Source: Heterocephalus glaber
Lineage: Eukaryota; Chordata; Mammalia; Rodentia; Bathyergidae
Direction of reading: 5' to 3'
DNA: 64,000 bases
NCBI RefSeq assembly: GCF_000247695.1
Contig: NW_004624849.1
Span: forward strand, 1,026,728-1,090,727
Shown here: positions 1-10,580 of the stretch, in pieces
How the letters are laid out: each line of letters begins with the position of its first letter
How positions within the stretch are numbered: the stretch's first letter is position 1
Program-made: the position numbers and the translations under genes
The notes under the pieces: model-generated
Told to the model about the DNA's origin: nothing
Seen by the model: only the letters and a program-made list of their open reading frames with translations
Database searches by the model: none

Positions 1-330
1 ATTTTCCAGTTCCCATTGCTGGAATATTGTTTTCCATACTTTGATTTTTAGTCTATGAATGTCTTTTTGGGTTAAATGTGTTTTTGTATTCAGCACACTG
101 TTGCATATTGCTTTTGATCTATTTTGCCAATCTATGCCTTTTGATTGGGGAATTGAGACCACTCACATTTAGAGTTAATACTGAAAAGTATTAATTTTTC
201 CTGTCATTGCTTGATTTTCCTGTGGCTGATTTCTCTTTTTTCCCATTCTGCTCAGCCTGCCTGATGTATTTATTCTAATAGACATTTTTGCATTGTTGGC
301 TTCATTTTCTCTTTCTTAAATACCCTTCAG
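1..330 (-). repeat. LINE-1-like fragment (antisense)
   Basis: AT-rich sequence with no usable reading frame. Its wording resembles the antisense strand of old mammalian L1 elements, for example the stretch around 140-180 that reads like 'ttgattggggaattgagacc'. This is recognition by eye, and the borders are guesses. Confidence 0.4.
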
Positions 331-344
331 AATTTGGGGGGGGA

Positions 345-424
345 GGGGCAGGGATTTAGCTCAGTGGTTTCGGTGCTTGCTGCACAGGTGCAAGGACCCG
401 AGATCCCTGGTACCAAAAAAAAAG
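345..424 (+). repeat. ID-type SINE
   Basis: A tRNA-derived SINE with the A-box core TTTAGCTCAGTGG, a degraded B box, the terminal GGTACC and an A tail. It is the first of about 30 copies of this family in the window. Confidence 0.85.
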
Positions 425-469
425 AATTGTTTTTGGAGTGCTGGCTTGGTGGCCATGAATTTCTTTCTT

Positions 470-760
470 GTTTTAAAAATTCTTTTATTGGTACATTTTA
501 GGTATACAATATGTTTACATTTATCATTGGGTGCTTGTACCTGTACATGATGTATCTTGGTTCTTATTTTTTCCCCCATTACCTGTGCATCCATCAGCCC
601 CTCCACCCTTCCATATTTACATAGACTTCGTTTCCATTTTTTTTCTTTTCTCATAATTTTTCCTTTCCCTTCTTTCCTTTCCCCTTCCCCTCCCACCACC
701 CCTATACCTTTGGACCTTTTCCTATTTCAAATTATCAATTATTCATTTTAATCATTTTAA
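470..760 (-). repeat. 5'-truncated L1 3' end (reverse orientation)
   Basis: The reverse complement aligns closely over nearly its whole length with 56026-56300. Shared parts include the end motif AAAATGTACCAATAAA and the long purine-rich tract. These are two copies of one L1 3' UTR; this one lies on the minus strand. I did not identify a clear target-site duplication for it. Confidence 0.7.
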
Positions 761-2028
761 TCCCTATTTACACTTTCAGTTTCTCACACTAGAGAAACTA
801 TTCGGTATTTACATGTGTGTGTCCTACTTACAAAGCCATCTCCCAGCTCCCAGCTTGATGAAGGTGTTGCTTCTGCCCCATTAGCTGCCCAATCCACACA
901 CCAGTGCCACAGCTCTATGGATGGAGGCACTGTAACCTCCCATGTGGCCATAGGGCTTCAGTCCCCACTTGCTGCCACAGGTTACCTCTTCATCTCTAGC
1001 AACTAAAGAGTCTCCTTTCTTCCTCTCCAGTTCAGCTCTGCATTTTGTATTTTCAAAATCTTATGTTTTATCAAACATGTCTTCAGGCTTGAAGCAGGAG
1101 AGATTTTTCTGTGAGCTCAGTTGATCAGTTTAACCAGACACATTACTGATTTCTTTCTTCCTTTTCTTGTATTTCAAATATATTTTGACCACAATGGATC
1201 ATATTTGGGGGTTATTTGGTCAGTTTCTCTGGTCATGATGTCAGCCCATGTGAAGGAGTGGGTAGCCCTGGGCTAAGAATGATACATGGTACAGGGAGTC
1301 TGTGAGTAGAGGAAAACAAATCTGAGAAGGAATGGAGGACAGACGGGACTGACTCCCTGGACCATACCTGTCAGAATAGTGGGGAATTACCAAGGGCTGG
1401 CAGAAGACTGAGGCTTGTGATTGATGCTGAAACCAGACTCAAGTACTCATGGACATGCACTCAACCATTTACCTCCACACCCTACATATCCTTCTACTTT
1501 GATGCCTCCCTTGACTGCACATGCATAATGTCTAGCTTTCTCTGAAGAATCAGGTCTAAGGGTAAGAAGAGAAGATATGCCCTGCATAGCCCCAGGGATG
1601 ATCACATGTCCCACGAGAGAAAAAAGGGAAAAATGTGAAAATAAGAGGGCCATTTAGAAAAACCTGAGGAAACAACTAGGTTTCCAGAGCCTGAAGACCC
1701 AAAAATGCCACTTCCATGCACCCATCTATGCTCCATCCATCCATCCATCATTCCACCCATCTGCTCAGGGACAATCCCAGCCTTGGAGGGAAGGGACTCA
1801 TCAATCTCTGACTAAGGTCCAAGAGTGGCTCCAACCCCAGGGAGAAGTAAACAAGAAGAATAGAGAACTTCTGTCCGAAAAGTCCTGATCTCTAAGTTCT
1901 CCTCTTGGCTCTGTAGCTTGACCATTCTGGATATCAGAGGTCTCTTTATCTAGAAAACAGGGACAGTTTACCAAAAGGTGGGTGGGGGCTTTCCAGATCT
2001 AATATTCCATGCCTGACCCTTTAGCCAC
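761..2028. other. Upstream region, no gene recognised
   Basis: I see no conserved exon here. The short open frames at 815-1006 (plus) and 1447-1653 (minus) lack any recognisable domain. A short CCAT tandem lies near 1732-1750. ACE would be expected further upstream, outside the window. Confidence 0.5.
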
Positions 2029-2036
2029 TGATGTCA
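2029..2036 (+). promoter_or_regulatory. CRE-like site upstream of ACE3 exon 1
   Basis: TGATGTCA, one base from the consensus cAMP-response element TGACGTCA, lies 62 nt before the proposed ACE3 start codon. The testis promoter of ACE is known to use a CRE-like element close to its start site, bound by CREM-tau. A similar male-germ-cell promoter is inferred here. No clear TATA box was found. Confidence 0.4.
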
Positions 2037-2097
2037 TAATATGGAGCTCACTCATGATTGGCCCATAGCTTCCCCCAGCTCTGCTGTTCTTTTGGTC

Positions 2098-2196
2098 ATG
2101 GGAACAAAATGGACTCCTGGATCTTCCCTACTTGTGCTCCTCTACTATGGGCAGCTCTTTCCTTGGCTTAGGATTGTGGGTGATCCAAGCTTAGAT
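2098..2196 (+). pseudogene. ACE3: ACE3 exon 1 (signal peptide), proposed
   Basis: The ATG at 2098 opens a peptide starting M-G-x2-W-x2-G, followed by a Ser-Leu-Leu hydrophobic run and Y-G. This resembles the first exon of testis ACE. A GT at 2197 would end the exon in phase 0, matching the next exon. That intron would be only 67 nt, so the donor is uncertain. Confidence 0.5.
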
Positions 2197-2263
2197 GTGA
2201 CTAGAAATCTGAAGGGGCATGGGACCAGATAAGGGTTCAGGGTGGGGACAGCCCCCCCCCCAG

Positions 2264-2416
2264 GACCACATGATGCCCTTCCTGGAGATGTGTACTACTG
2301 AGACAAAGCTGTTCCTGAAGTTTTATGATCAAACAGCCAAGATTGTGTTGAATCAGTTCACAGAGGCCACTTGGAACTATGTCACCAGCATCACCAAGTC
2401 AAATCAGGAGGAAATA
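2264..2416 (+). pseudogene. ACE3: ACE3 exon 2
   Basis: A C-rich tract plus CAG acceptor precedes it and GTATGG follows. It encodes the helical start of the ACE domain, with the readable core LNQFTEATWNYVTSITKSNQ, matching the ACE motif in which F-x-E-A-(T/S)-W-N-Y precedes an N-I-T glycosylation sequon. The sequon Asn is replaced by Ser here. Confidence 0.85.
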
Positions 2417-2824
2417 GTATGGTACCACCTTCCTGCCCTCTACTCTTTTCTTCCCTTCCTCTTCTCAGAGGTTATTGGAGATTAGGGCCCAATCTAATAC
2501 CTCCTGACCCCTATCTAGACCTAGAAGAAAGAGGGAAGCCCCAAAGCAGCACATGTTAAAGTGGGTTGCAAGCTTCCAGGCCTCTTAATTGCCTCGAACT
2601 TGTTCCATGTAAAAGTCTCTTGCTTCTCCCTTTTTAAATCCTTTCTCTTTGCTTCTAGGAACCCAGGCTTTTCTCCCTTATTCTCTTAGCAAATCTTCAA
2701 TGATTTTGGACCCTTAAAATGGGAATTGTGAGTGGGAAGGGGAGTTATGTCCCTGGGAATTCAATGTGGGACATCTATCCCCTTTACCAGTCTGCCATAA
2801 CAAATATGGTGACCCTTTTTCTAG

Positions 2825-2986
2825 CTGCTGAAGGAGGTAGAGAGGTCCCAGTTCATGATATACTTTGGCACCTGGGCCCACCTATTTAAGATTGCCCAGT
2901 TCCAGGACACAGCTGTGAAGCACATGCTGAGTAAGCTGCAGGACATAGGCAAGGTGGCCACCTTGCCCCAGGACGAGCTCTGGGAG
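2825..2986 (+). pseudogene. ACE3: ACE3 exon 3
   Basis: Flanked by CTAG and GTGATG; 54 codons in phase 0. It contains HMLSKLQDIGKVATLPQDEL, corresponding to the ACE segment that ends ALPAQELEEY. The frame is intact. Confidence 0.88.
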
Positions 2987-3225
2987 GTGATGGACAGAGC
3001 CCCAGGGCTCCAGGGACACCCTCCCTACCCCAGGGATGGGAGGGTCGTGCCTGGTGGGGAGCCAGTGTCTGGGGCAGGAGGTGGATTGGCAGAGCAGAAG
3101 CAGAACTTCCTCTAGGGGAGGAGGGTGGGTGTTTCAGCCATACCCATTTCTTCTGGTTTGTGGGGCTAGTGCTGGTGGCAGCCCAAGGGCACAGGCCTGC
3201 CCTGGGTGAGACCTGTCCCCCCAAG

Positions 3226-3313
3226 TACAACTAGCTTCTGTCCTACATGGAGACGACATATAGCAGGGCCCAGGTGTGCCTGGATGAGGGGCCCTGCATG
3301 CCCCTTGAGCCTG
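3226..3313 (+). pseudogene. ACE3: ACE3 exon 4 with in-frame stop and lost donor
   Basis: 88 nt against 94 nt for the equivalent ACE exon, with the same phase. It reads Y-N-stop-L-L-S-Y-M-E-T-T-Y-S, matching ACE YNKILLDMETTYS, so the conserved Lys codon has become TAG at 3232-3234. The exon should end at 3313 (CCT G), but the next bases are CTGAGT, where a donor GTGAGT would be expected. Skipping the exon would shift the frame, because 88 is not divisible by three. Confidence 0.85.
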
Positions 3314-3445
3314 CTGAGTGCCCAAGCCCTGCCCCTTCTGTGGACCTCCCAACCCCAACTGTGCTCCCTTGCTGGGGGAGGTGACCCAGGGTGAATGAGG
3401 GCAGAGATGGGAGGGAACGGGGATCCCATGTGACTCCTTTTCTAG

Positions 3446-3595
3446 GCACAGATCTTGAAGAAATCATGGCCACCTCCAGGGACCAGAATGAGCTCCTGTG
3501 GGCCTGGGAGGGCTGGCGGGACTCTGTGGGTCACATCCTCCGCCCCATCTTCTGGCGCTACGTGGAGGTCAGCAACAAAGCTGCACAGCTCAATG
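3446..3595 (+). pseudogene. ACE3: ACE3 exon 5
   Basis: Acceptor TCTAG and donor GTGAGC. It encodes the highly conserved stretch LLWAWEGWRDSVGHILRPIF and the segment ending A-A-Q-L-N-G. Intact. Confidence 0.92.
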
Positions 3596-4324
3596 GTGAG
3601 CAATCTGGACATGACATGCTCTCAGGCAGTGCCCAAGAAGGGGAGCAAAGCTCAGTCTGCAGAGGGCCCAGGAGGCACAGGACCCTGGAGAACGGAACTA
3701 CAGCCTTGTAGCTGAGCCCCACAAATATCAACAGAGTGCCTACTGTGTGCTGGATGCTAGGGAGGTTCTGAGGCTATGTAGACAGATCCCTGCCCTGTGG
3801 GCTTGCAGTCCTGTAGGGAGGTACCATAATCAGGTACACCTTCATCTTTAACACCACTTATGATGATGCCTCAGAGGAAGAAGCTGCTGAGGGAGGAGAT
3901 GAGAAAAGCCTCCAGCATTTACCCATTCCTGAAACATGGCCAACAGCAGACAAGCAGGAGGCAAGAAGCATCCTGGGCAGAAGCCTCACATTGGGATGGA
4001 GGCAGAGTTTTGGAGAATCTGAAAGAAGCCCATGTGGCCACAAGCTTATGGTTGAAGGAGTGCCCAAGCTGGGTGACAGAGGAGAGGACTTTGCACAAGT
4101 CACTGTAGATGGTGGGGGTAGAACCTCAGGATCATGTTAGAGGAAGACATTGCCCATGATGCTTCAAGGCAGCTGGATCTGGGGAGAGGAAGGGCTGAGA
4201 ATGGAGGCTGAGGAGGTTCTCCCAGAGCAGAGCATTGAAAGACAAAAAGCATTGAGGGATGAAACGTGGGGTATGAGGAAAAGACAGGGTTTGGACCAAG
4301 GGAGCGACCCCTCTCCTGTCCTAG

Positions 4325-4516
4325 GCTACAAAGACATGGGAGCTTTGTGGTGTGCTAAGTATGAATCAGACACCCTGGAACAAGACCTGGAGCAACTTTA
4401 CCGAGAGCTGCAGCCGCTCTACCTCAACCTGCATGCGTATGTGCGCCGCACCCAGCACCGCCACTGTGGGCCTGAACTCATCAATTTGCGGGGACCCATC
4501 CCTGCCCGTCTGCTGG
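4325..4516 (+). pseudogene. ACE3: ACE3 exon 6
   Basis: 192 nt, identical in length to the ACE counterpart, with donor GTAAGG. It contains [20 protein letters not shown] followed by A-Y-V-R-R and G-P-I-P-A-R-L-L-G. Intact. Confidence 0.93.
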
Positions 4517-4603
4517 GTAAGGGCCCGTTGGTGGCAGAGGGGGGTACTCAGTCAGCGGACAGACTGTTTTCACCTCCTTTTAATCCTTCCACTCTCCTTT
4601 CAG

Positions 4604-4701
4604 GGAACATGTGGGCTCGGTCCTGGGTCAAGATCCTAGACCTGGTCCTGCCTTTCCTTAAGAAGCCCCTCAAGGACATCAAGAAGATTATGAGAAGCCA
4701 G
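4604..4701 (+). pseudogene. ACE3: ACE3 exon 7 with GC donor
   Basis: 98 nt, the ACE length, beginning G-N-M-W-A and ending at Gln. The following bases are GCCAGT, so the donor is GC rather than GT. Rare GC-AG introns exist, but no matching acceptor was found. Confidence 0.8.
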
Positions 4702-4766
4702 GCCAGTGCTTGGCCCCTGGAGGCCCCTATCCTCGGGCCCCCGGGGTGAATAGGGCAGTGCACATG

Positions 4767-4939
4767 TACTCCCCCTTCCCCGCACCCCTGGAAGCCTGGG
4801 AAAGCAAATTCTTCACCTCCTTGGGGCTGTCTGCCCCACCTGATTTCTGGAAAAAGTCAGTGCTGGAGAGGCCGACTGATGGGCAGGAGGCGGAATGCCA
4901 AACCTCTGCCTGGGACTTCTACACTGGCGATGACTTCAG
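4767..4939 (+). pseudogene. ACE3: ACE3 exon 8 (5' border unresolved)
   Basis: The 3' part reads F-F-T-S-L-G-L, then L-E-R-P-T-D-G and S-A-W-D-F-Y, as in ACE, with donor GTACCT. Counting back the ACE length of 173 nt gives 4767, but no AG there keeps the frame. The nearest AG (4757-4758) is out of phase with the end of exon 7. The apparent intron is only about 57-65 nt. Confidence 0.7.
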
Positions 4940-5279
4940 GTACCTGCAACCTACACAGCCTGCAGCCAGCACTATACTTCCACGTCCCCACCCTATTCCC
5001 CATTTGCCTATCTTAGGCCACAAAGGCAAGGAATAGGCAGGGGGTGAGCCCGGCCAGGGGAGGGGGGATGTGAGCCAGAAGCACAGAACAGGAGGCGGAT
5101 GTGAGAGCCATGGTCTTGGTCACTGATTGGATATGGAGCCTGGAGTGGGGAAGGACAGCAGCCAAGGCCCTGTGGGCTCCAGCCCATCCACGCCAGTTCT
5201 TTAAATGTATCTGAACGAAGAAGTATCCCAATCTTCCCAGGGCATTCTCAGGCTCTTCATCCTTACCCTTTAACTCTAG

Positions 5280-5503
5280 GATAAAGAAATACACGGAAGT
5301 GACCATAGGAGACCTGCTCTCCATCTTCCACCAGATGGGTCATAACCAGTACTTCTTGCAATGCCAGAACCCCCCTGTAATCTTCCATGAAGGTGCCAAC
5401 CCTGCTTTGGGGGATGCTGTGGGATCAATAGCCACTCTCTCTGCCCCTTCCCACAAGCACCTGTTCACCACAGGCCTGCTCAGCCTCCAGCTCCAGGACT
5501 CAG
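5280..5503 (+). pseudogene. ACE3: ACE3 exon 9, altered zinc site HQMGH
   Basis: 224 nt, exactly the ACE length. HQMGH at 5329-5343 keeps both zinc-binding His but has Gln (5332-5334) for the catalytic Glu. Downstream, where ACE has HEAIGD carrying the third zinc ligand, this copy has G-D-A-V-G-S, with Asp at 5413-5415. The reading frame is intact. Confidence 0.92.
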
Positions 5504-5645
5504 GTGGTGGGGATCAAGGGGACAATGGGAAGGCAGCTTGAGGCTGGGGCTGCCGCTTGCACAAGGGAGTGCAGGGGCTATCCAGGCAAGGCTAACAGAA
5601 GAGTGAGCCAGGAGCTACCCCCTGATTGCCCTGACCCCATCCCAG

Positions 5646-5790
5646 AGGAGGAAATCAACTTCCTGCTGGGCATTGCCCTGGAGAAGATCGCCTTCATCCC
5701 CTTCAGCTATCTGGTGGACGTGTTTCGCTGGAAGGTCTTTGATGGCACCATCCAGAAGCACATCTACAACCAGGAGTGGTGGAAGCTCAG
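5646..5790 (+). pseudogene. ACE3: ACE3 exon 10
   Basis: 145 nt, as in ACE, with donor GTGAGG. It contains [20 protein letters not shown] and ends N-Q-E-W-W-K-L-R. Intact. Confidence 0.94.
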
Positions 5791-7578
5791 GTGAGGAAGG
5801 TGGCTGCCCTGTGCTCTTGGCTCCATCCCCACACCTGGTGTGAGCAGAGCTTGACCACCCCTGCCAGACAGTGCTGTTTACTTCTTTGAAAGCAGAGTGG
5901 GGCTGCAATGTTGGTGACCCTCCAGCCTAGAGAAACACCAGGGCATTGTGGGATGTTTGTGGTCACCAGACAAAAGCAGCCATGCTGTAGGGCATAGACC
6001 CAGCCAGCAAAGGCAATCCTGAGGCCTCATTCTGAATCTGGCACCAGCACCGAGCAGGTCTCTTAACCTCTCTTGGCTCATCTGTGAAAAAGAGATCCTG
6101 GTAAGCTTCCCTTCCTCCCTGGTTGGCTAGGAAACTCTCATCATGTTTGCAACTGAGATTCTCCAAGAACAGAACACTGACCACCAAGCAAGCCCCTTCA
6201 CCTCCCTTCCTTCCTTCTCCCCACAGTGAGGCCAGGAAGACAGATGAAGAGAGCCTGAGTACTTTCCCTCCAGGAAAGAGTCCCCAAGGAGGGAGGCAGG
6301 TGCACTGCCCTCAAAACACAAGCATGCCTGCCAGAGGCTTAGCATCCCCAAGCTGACAAAGGAGCCCACCAGCAGTCAGGCAGGGCCTTTGATTGGATAT
6401 TAAATGCTGATGACCAGGGCTCCTCCATATCCACCAGGAGTCAGACTGACCAGTTTAAGGCTGCTGGACACAGGATAATATGAGCTACCGTGTGAGGCCT
6501 GCAGCCTCTGTGTTGTGCTCATTCAAAATGTTCACCTCCCAGAAACATCAGCCAGCACTCACAGAAGCCACATGTTCAGTCCGAAGTCACACCCCAGCAG
6601 TGGCAGGGCTGGGTGCTACTCCTCTTTTGTTCCCCCACTCCCAGCCTGTGATTTCAGGTGCAGGTCTCACCGGTGGAGTCAGCAGAGTCTTGACTGTGCT
6701 TCGTCCAAGAGCACTCCCCCTCCCCACCCCAGCCATCTGAGGCCTCTACAGGGAACCTTTTCCTTTTCTACCAACCATGCCCACTACCAATCAGCCAGCG
6801 AAGCCCAGGGCTGAGTGAGGGCTGGCAGCTCCCTGGGTCTTGAGCAAGGAACCTCCAGAAGATCCTCCCAACAGTCTGCTAACCCCAGGGGGTGGTTCAG
6901 AGGTACCAGTGAACCAACAATACAACAATGAGCCTTCCCGTAGACTGTCTCATCCCAAAGATGGGTCATTTTATGCCCATTTTACAGTCATTTTATAAGA
7001 AGGCTCAGTGGCAGTCAATCCCATGATCTCCCACAAGAGCACAGCTCAGAGGAACAAAAGCAGCTTCAAGTACTCAGTCTGCCAGTGACTAGTTCTGTGT
7101 TCTGAGACCACTTCCATGATCTCGAAATCTTGGCTTTCTCATCTGTAAAGAGGGCACAATAGTAGTAGCATGCCACAGGGATGTTTCTCTGTTCTGTTCT
7201 TAGCACTATTTACTAGATGAAATTACCTGCTTATTGTTTATAATCTGTCCTCCTTCATTAGAATGGATGCGAGCAGCGACCTGGCCTTGCTTGTTTCCTC
7301 TGTGACGCCTCTCCAGAGACCAGGCCTGTGTTGAGAGAACACAGGGGTCCTGAGCACAGCTCAGAGAACGGAGGAAGTGCTCAGTCAGTGTTAACTGCTG
7401 TTATGGTCTCGTTCCAATTCCCAGGCCCAAGTGTCTTCAGTTATTTAATGAATGAAAATGTATCTAGTGTTGTCTGCATGCCAGGTCCAATTTTGATAAA
7501 CACACAAGTGCTTTGGAAAAGAAAATGCTCTGAGATCCTTCAGATGCCTCCATCAGGACCCTGTTTTTCTCCTTTCAG
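5791..7578 (+). other. ACE3 intron, no feature recognised
   Basis: 1.8 kb of unique-looking sequence. No SINE of the families common elsewhere and no conserved exon was recognised. Confidence 0.5.
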
Positions 7579-7677
7579 GTTAAAGCACCAGGGGCTGTGG
7601 CCACCTGTTCCTCGGACAGAGGATGACTTTGACCCAGGTGCCAAGTTCCATGTTTCTGCCAGTGTGCCCTATATTCG
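7579..7677 (+). pseudogene. ACE3: ACE3 exon 11
   Basis: 99 nt, the ACE length. It encodes G-L-W-P-P-V-P-R-T, then D-F-D-P-G-A-K-F-H and V-P-Y-I-R. The Lys, His, Tyr and Arg that in ACE bind the substrate carboxylate and chloride are retained. Confidence 0.94.
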
Positions 7678-8154
7678 GTAAGGTTTGGGCCCAGTCAGCA
7701 GAGTCAGCTCTGGGTAGTGGGGTTTGGGAGGTGTGGGATGAGGCTGAGGATTTCTAGCAAAGCCTTGGATCCAAATGCTACCCGGTCCTCTGCCTACCTC
7801 TTCCTATCAGATTGCACAGCCTTCGTAGGTCTGTGCCCTGGGATCCTTTGAGCTTTTCCATTAGATCCTGTGTGAAGGGCAGAGATGGTGGGAATATTCA
7901 ATCTAAGCCATCCCTGCTTCCCCCAGAGGAGAACAGGAAAGAGGGAGATAGGGTTGGGGTGACTGTTGGTTCACAAGGCTACACAAGGAAGGCCCTCATA
8001 TTCTAGGGGCAACTCAAGGTAGGGCCTTGCCCAGCGAGCCTGCACCCAGGTGGTGACTGCTGTCATGCACCCTGTGGCCACTGCAAACTGGAGCTGCCTG
8101 GCCTGAAGTGGCTTGGGGCTTTTCAACCCTGATCTCACCTCCCTTGTGTTCCAG

Positions 8155-8277
8155 GTATTTCCTTAGCTTAGTGCTCCAGTTCCAGCTTCACAAGGCACTG
8201 TGCAATGCCTCAGGCCATGTAGGTCCGCTGCACCAGTGTGACATCTCTAGCTCCAAGATGGCTGGGAAGATCCTGGG
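8155..8277 (+). pseudogene. ACE3: ACE3 exon 12
   Basis: 123 nt, the ACE length, with donor GTGAGT. It encodes [10 protein letters not shown], then H-K-A-L-C and G-P-L-H-Q-C-D-I. The paired cysteines seen in ACE are present. Confidence 0.94.
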
Positions 8278-9056
8278 GTGAGTGGTCCCCTCCTTCATTT
8301 GTCCTCAGCTGCTCCATCTCCCTTGTAAGGAGCCCTGCTCAAGGCCCCCTCTCCTAACCCAGTCACCCTAGGTTACCTGGGCAGAACTTCACTGAGTTTA
8401 CATTCTAATACTAGATCTCCCTCCTGTCAGACTGCAGTCTTTTCCTACATGAATTGAAGCACAGTTCCTCTTGTTGAGCACCTTGTGTTCAGCCACTGTT
8501 GGGCCCCTTCTACTAATACATGTGCGCACGTGCACACACACACAGAGTAAATCAAACTGTCCCCCCTGCTTTGTGGCATTATGTGTTGTCTTCTTTTCTT
8601 TTGGTCTTGAAGCAGACTTGGAGAGGCTGGGGAACCTGAACTGAATGTACAGAGCACTTCTTATGACATAGCAAGCTCTCTGATATGTTTCGTATTAGTA
8701 GTGCTTAACTTTGCAAAGTAAATATTATTATCTGGGTTTTACAAATGATAAAACCAAAAGTCAGGGAGGCCACAGGATTGTTGTGTCATTAATGTAGCAA
8801 GAAGCAGTCATGCTTTGGACCCAGAACTGACTCCAAAACACATTACCTTTCACACTGTTGCCTCCATCAGTTAAAGGATACTGGCTCTGGTGAGATTAAC
8901 CTCAAGTCTACTCCAACCATTGGGATGTGCTGTCCACCCACTGATGTGGTCTTTTTTCCATTGATTTCTACTAATTTCAATGTGTCTATTTCCCTAATTG
9001 GTCAAAGTTCCTTTGAATCTTACACCTACCTCCCAGAGGATTAAGAATGCCACATA

Positions 9057-9100
9057 AACCCGAGTTCAATCCCCAATACCAAAAGAAAAAAAAAAAAAAA
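9057..9100 (+). repeat. 5'-truncated ID SINE with target-site duplication
   Basis: Only the last third of the ID unit is present (from the B box to the A tail). It is flanked by direct repeats AGAATGCCACATA at 9044-9056 and 9101-9113, showing insertion in already truncated form. Confidence 0.85.
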
Positions 9101-9603
9101 AGAATGCCACATAATTTAGTGTCCTTTGCATACTTAGTGAATGTATTTGTGATTCTACCGTGCAATATGCCTGTAACCAGAAAGCCAGATGGGGCTGCAG
9201 GACTGGTTCCCTGGTCTTTACTCACAGGCCGGGACGCATCTTGCATGACCAACATCTCCTCTGTCTATTTGCTCTTCTACCCTTTCACTCTACGGGGGTG
9301 GAAAGCTAGCTGATTCCTAGCTTTGAGCTTTTTTGAATGTATTCAATATAAAAGCACCTCTCTACTCTTTACATTCTTGTCTCTGGCTACCCATTATGTA
9401 TTCATTCAGCAAAAATTTACTTGTCCCAATGCTAACCAACCACTTTGAATCCAGCAGGAGGAAATAGATCATGAAATAAATAAATTCCATAATTCGAGAA
9501 AGGTGTGGAAGCAGTAGAAAAGGCTTTGACTGAACAAAGAGGGTTAGGAGGTTGTGCTTGAAGACCAAGGAAGGATTTCTGTACTCAAGAAATAGCAGAT
9601 GTC

Positions 9604-9716
9604 TGTTTTCTTTTTCTTTCTTTCTTTCTTTCTTTTTTTAGTGGTACCAGGGATGGAACTCAGGACCTTGTGCTTGCAAGGCAGGCAAGGCACCACTGAA
9701 CCAAATCCCTGGCCCA
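9604..9716 (-). repeat. ID-type SINE
   Basis: Minus-strand copy with a T-rich/TTTC tail at the left, then GGTACC and the reversed B and A boxes. It is flanked by similar gat(g/a)tctgttttct sequences. Confidence 0.85.
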
Positions 9717-10308
9717 CTGGATATCTGTTTTCTTTACACCAACTCACTTTAATACCTACTTGGTGGGCCATTTGACCTCAGCCATTCTCACCACTTCCCT
9801 CCTCCACCCCACCCGGGGTTTATAGGCCTTTCAAGGTCTGACTTGGCTCCAAAGCATATAGCCAGTCATCCTTCACCCTGCTCACCAGTCCCCCTACGTT
9901 GCCATATGGACCCCTGATCCAGGAAGACCCTGAATCTCCCAAGATTATAACCTTAATCACCATTTTTCTGGCCAGTGGACAGATGAAAGGCTTCTGAGAA
10001 ATGAGGATATTGTAGGCATTGGAGAAAGTGAAATGGCAGCAAAGTAGAATGTGGGCTAAGCAAGGGAGAAAGGGCAGGTGGGGGGTCAGGAGAAGCAGGT
10101 GTTGCTCAACCTGGCTGGTTTAGCCTGCTGTACAGTACACTAGTCACTGAAACAACAAGCATTGTAATAGAGAAAGTTTGTTCTTGAGGATGCCAAGAAT
10201 TAGAAAGGTTACCCAAATCTCATATCCACCTCCCCAAGGAGATGACATGGGGATATTCATGAACTCAGGCATGGGATAATTGGAGATTAACTAAGTGTAG
10301 GTGAAGGG

Positions 10309-10386
10309 CTGGGGAATGTAGCTTAGTACCTTACCTAGCAAGCATGAATCCCTGGGTTCAATCCCCAGTACCACACACACACAAAA
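10309..10386 (+). repeat. ID-type SINE (older copy)
   Basis: GCTGGGGAATGTAGCTTAGT start, GGTTCAATCCCCAGTACC B-box region and a short CA-rich tail. Confidence 0.75.
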
Positions 10387-10467
10387 AAGTCAGATGGGTT
10401 CATTCAAGAGGATTTATTCAGGGTTTCTCTCAGTTTCATAGAAAGAAGAGAATTTTGGCTGCTCTTT

Positions 10468-10580
10468 TGCCTTTAGTGAAATAGAGTCTTGCTATGTAGC
10501 CCAGGTCAGTCTCAAAGTCCAGACTCAAGAGATCCTTCTACTTTAGCTTCCCAAGTATCTGGGACCACAGGGGGCATATT
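10468..10580 (-). repeat. B1 SINE
   Basis: Reads GTCTTGCTATGTAGCCCAGG then a degraded 'cccaagtatctgggaccaca', the antisense of a 7SL-derived B1. Confidence 0.75.
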
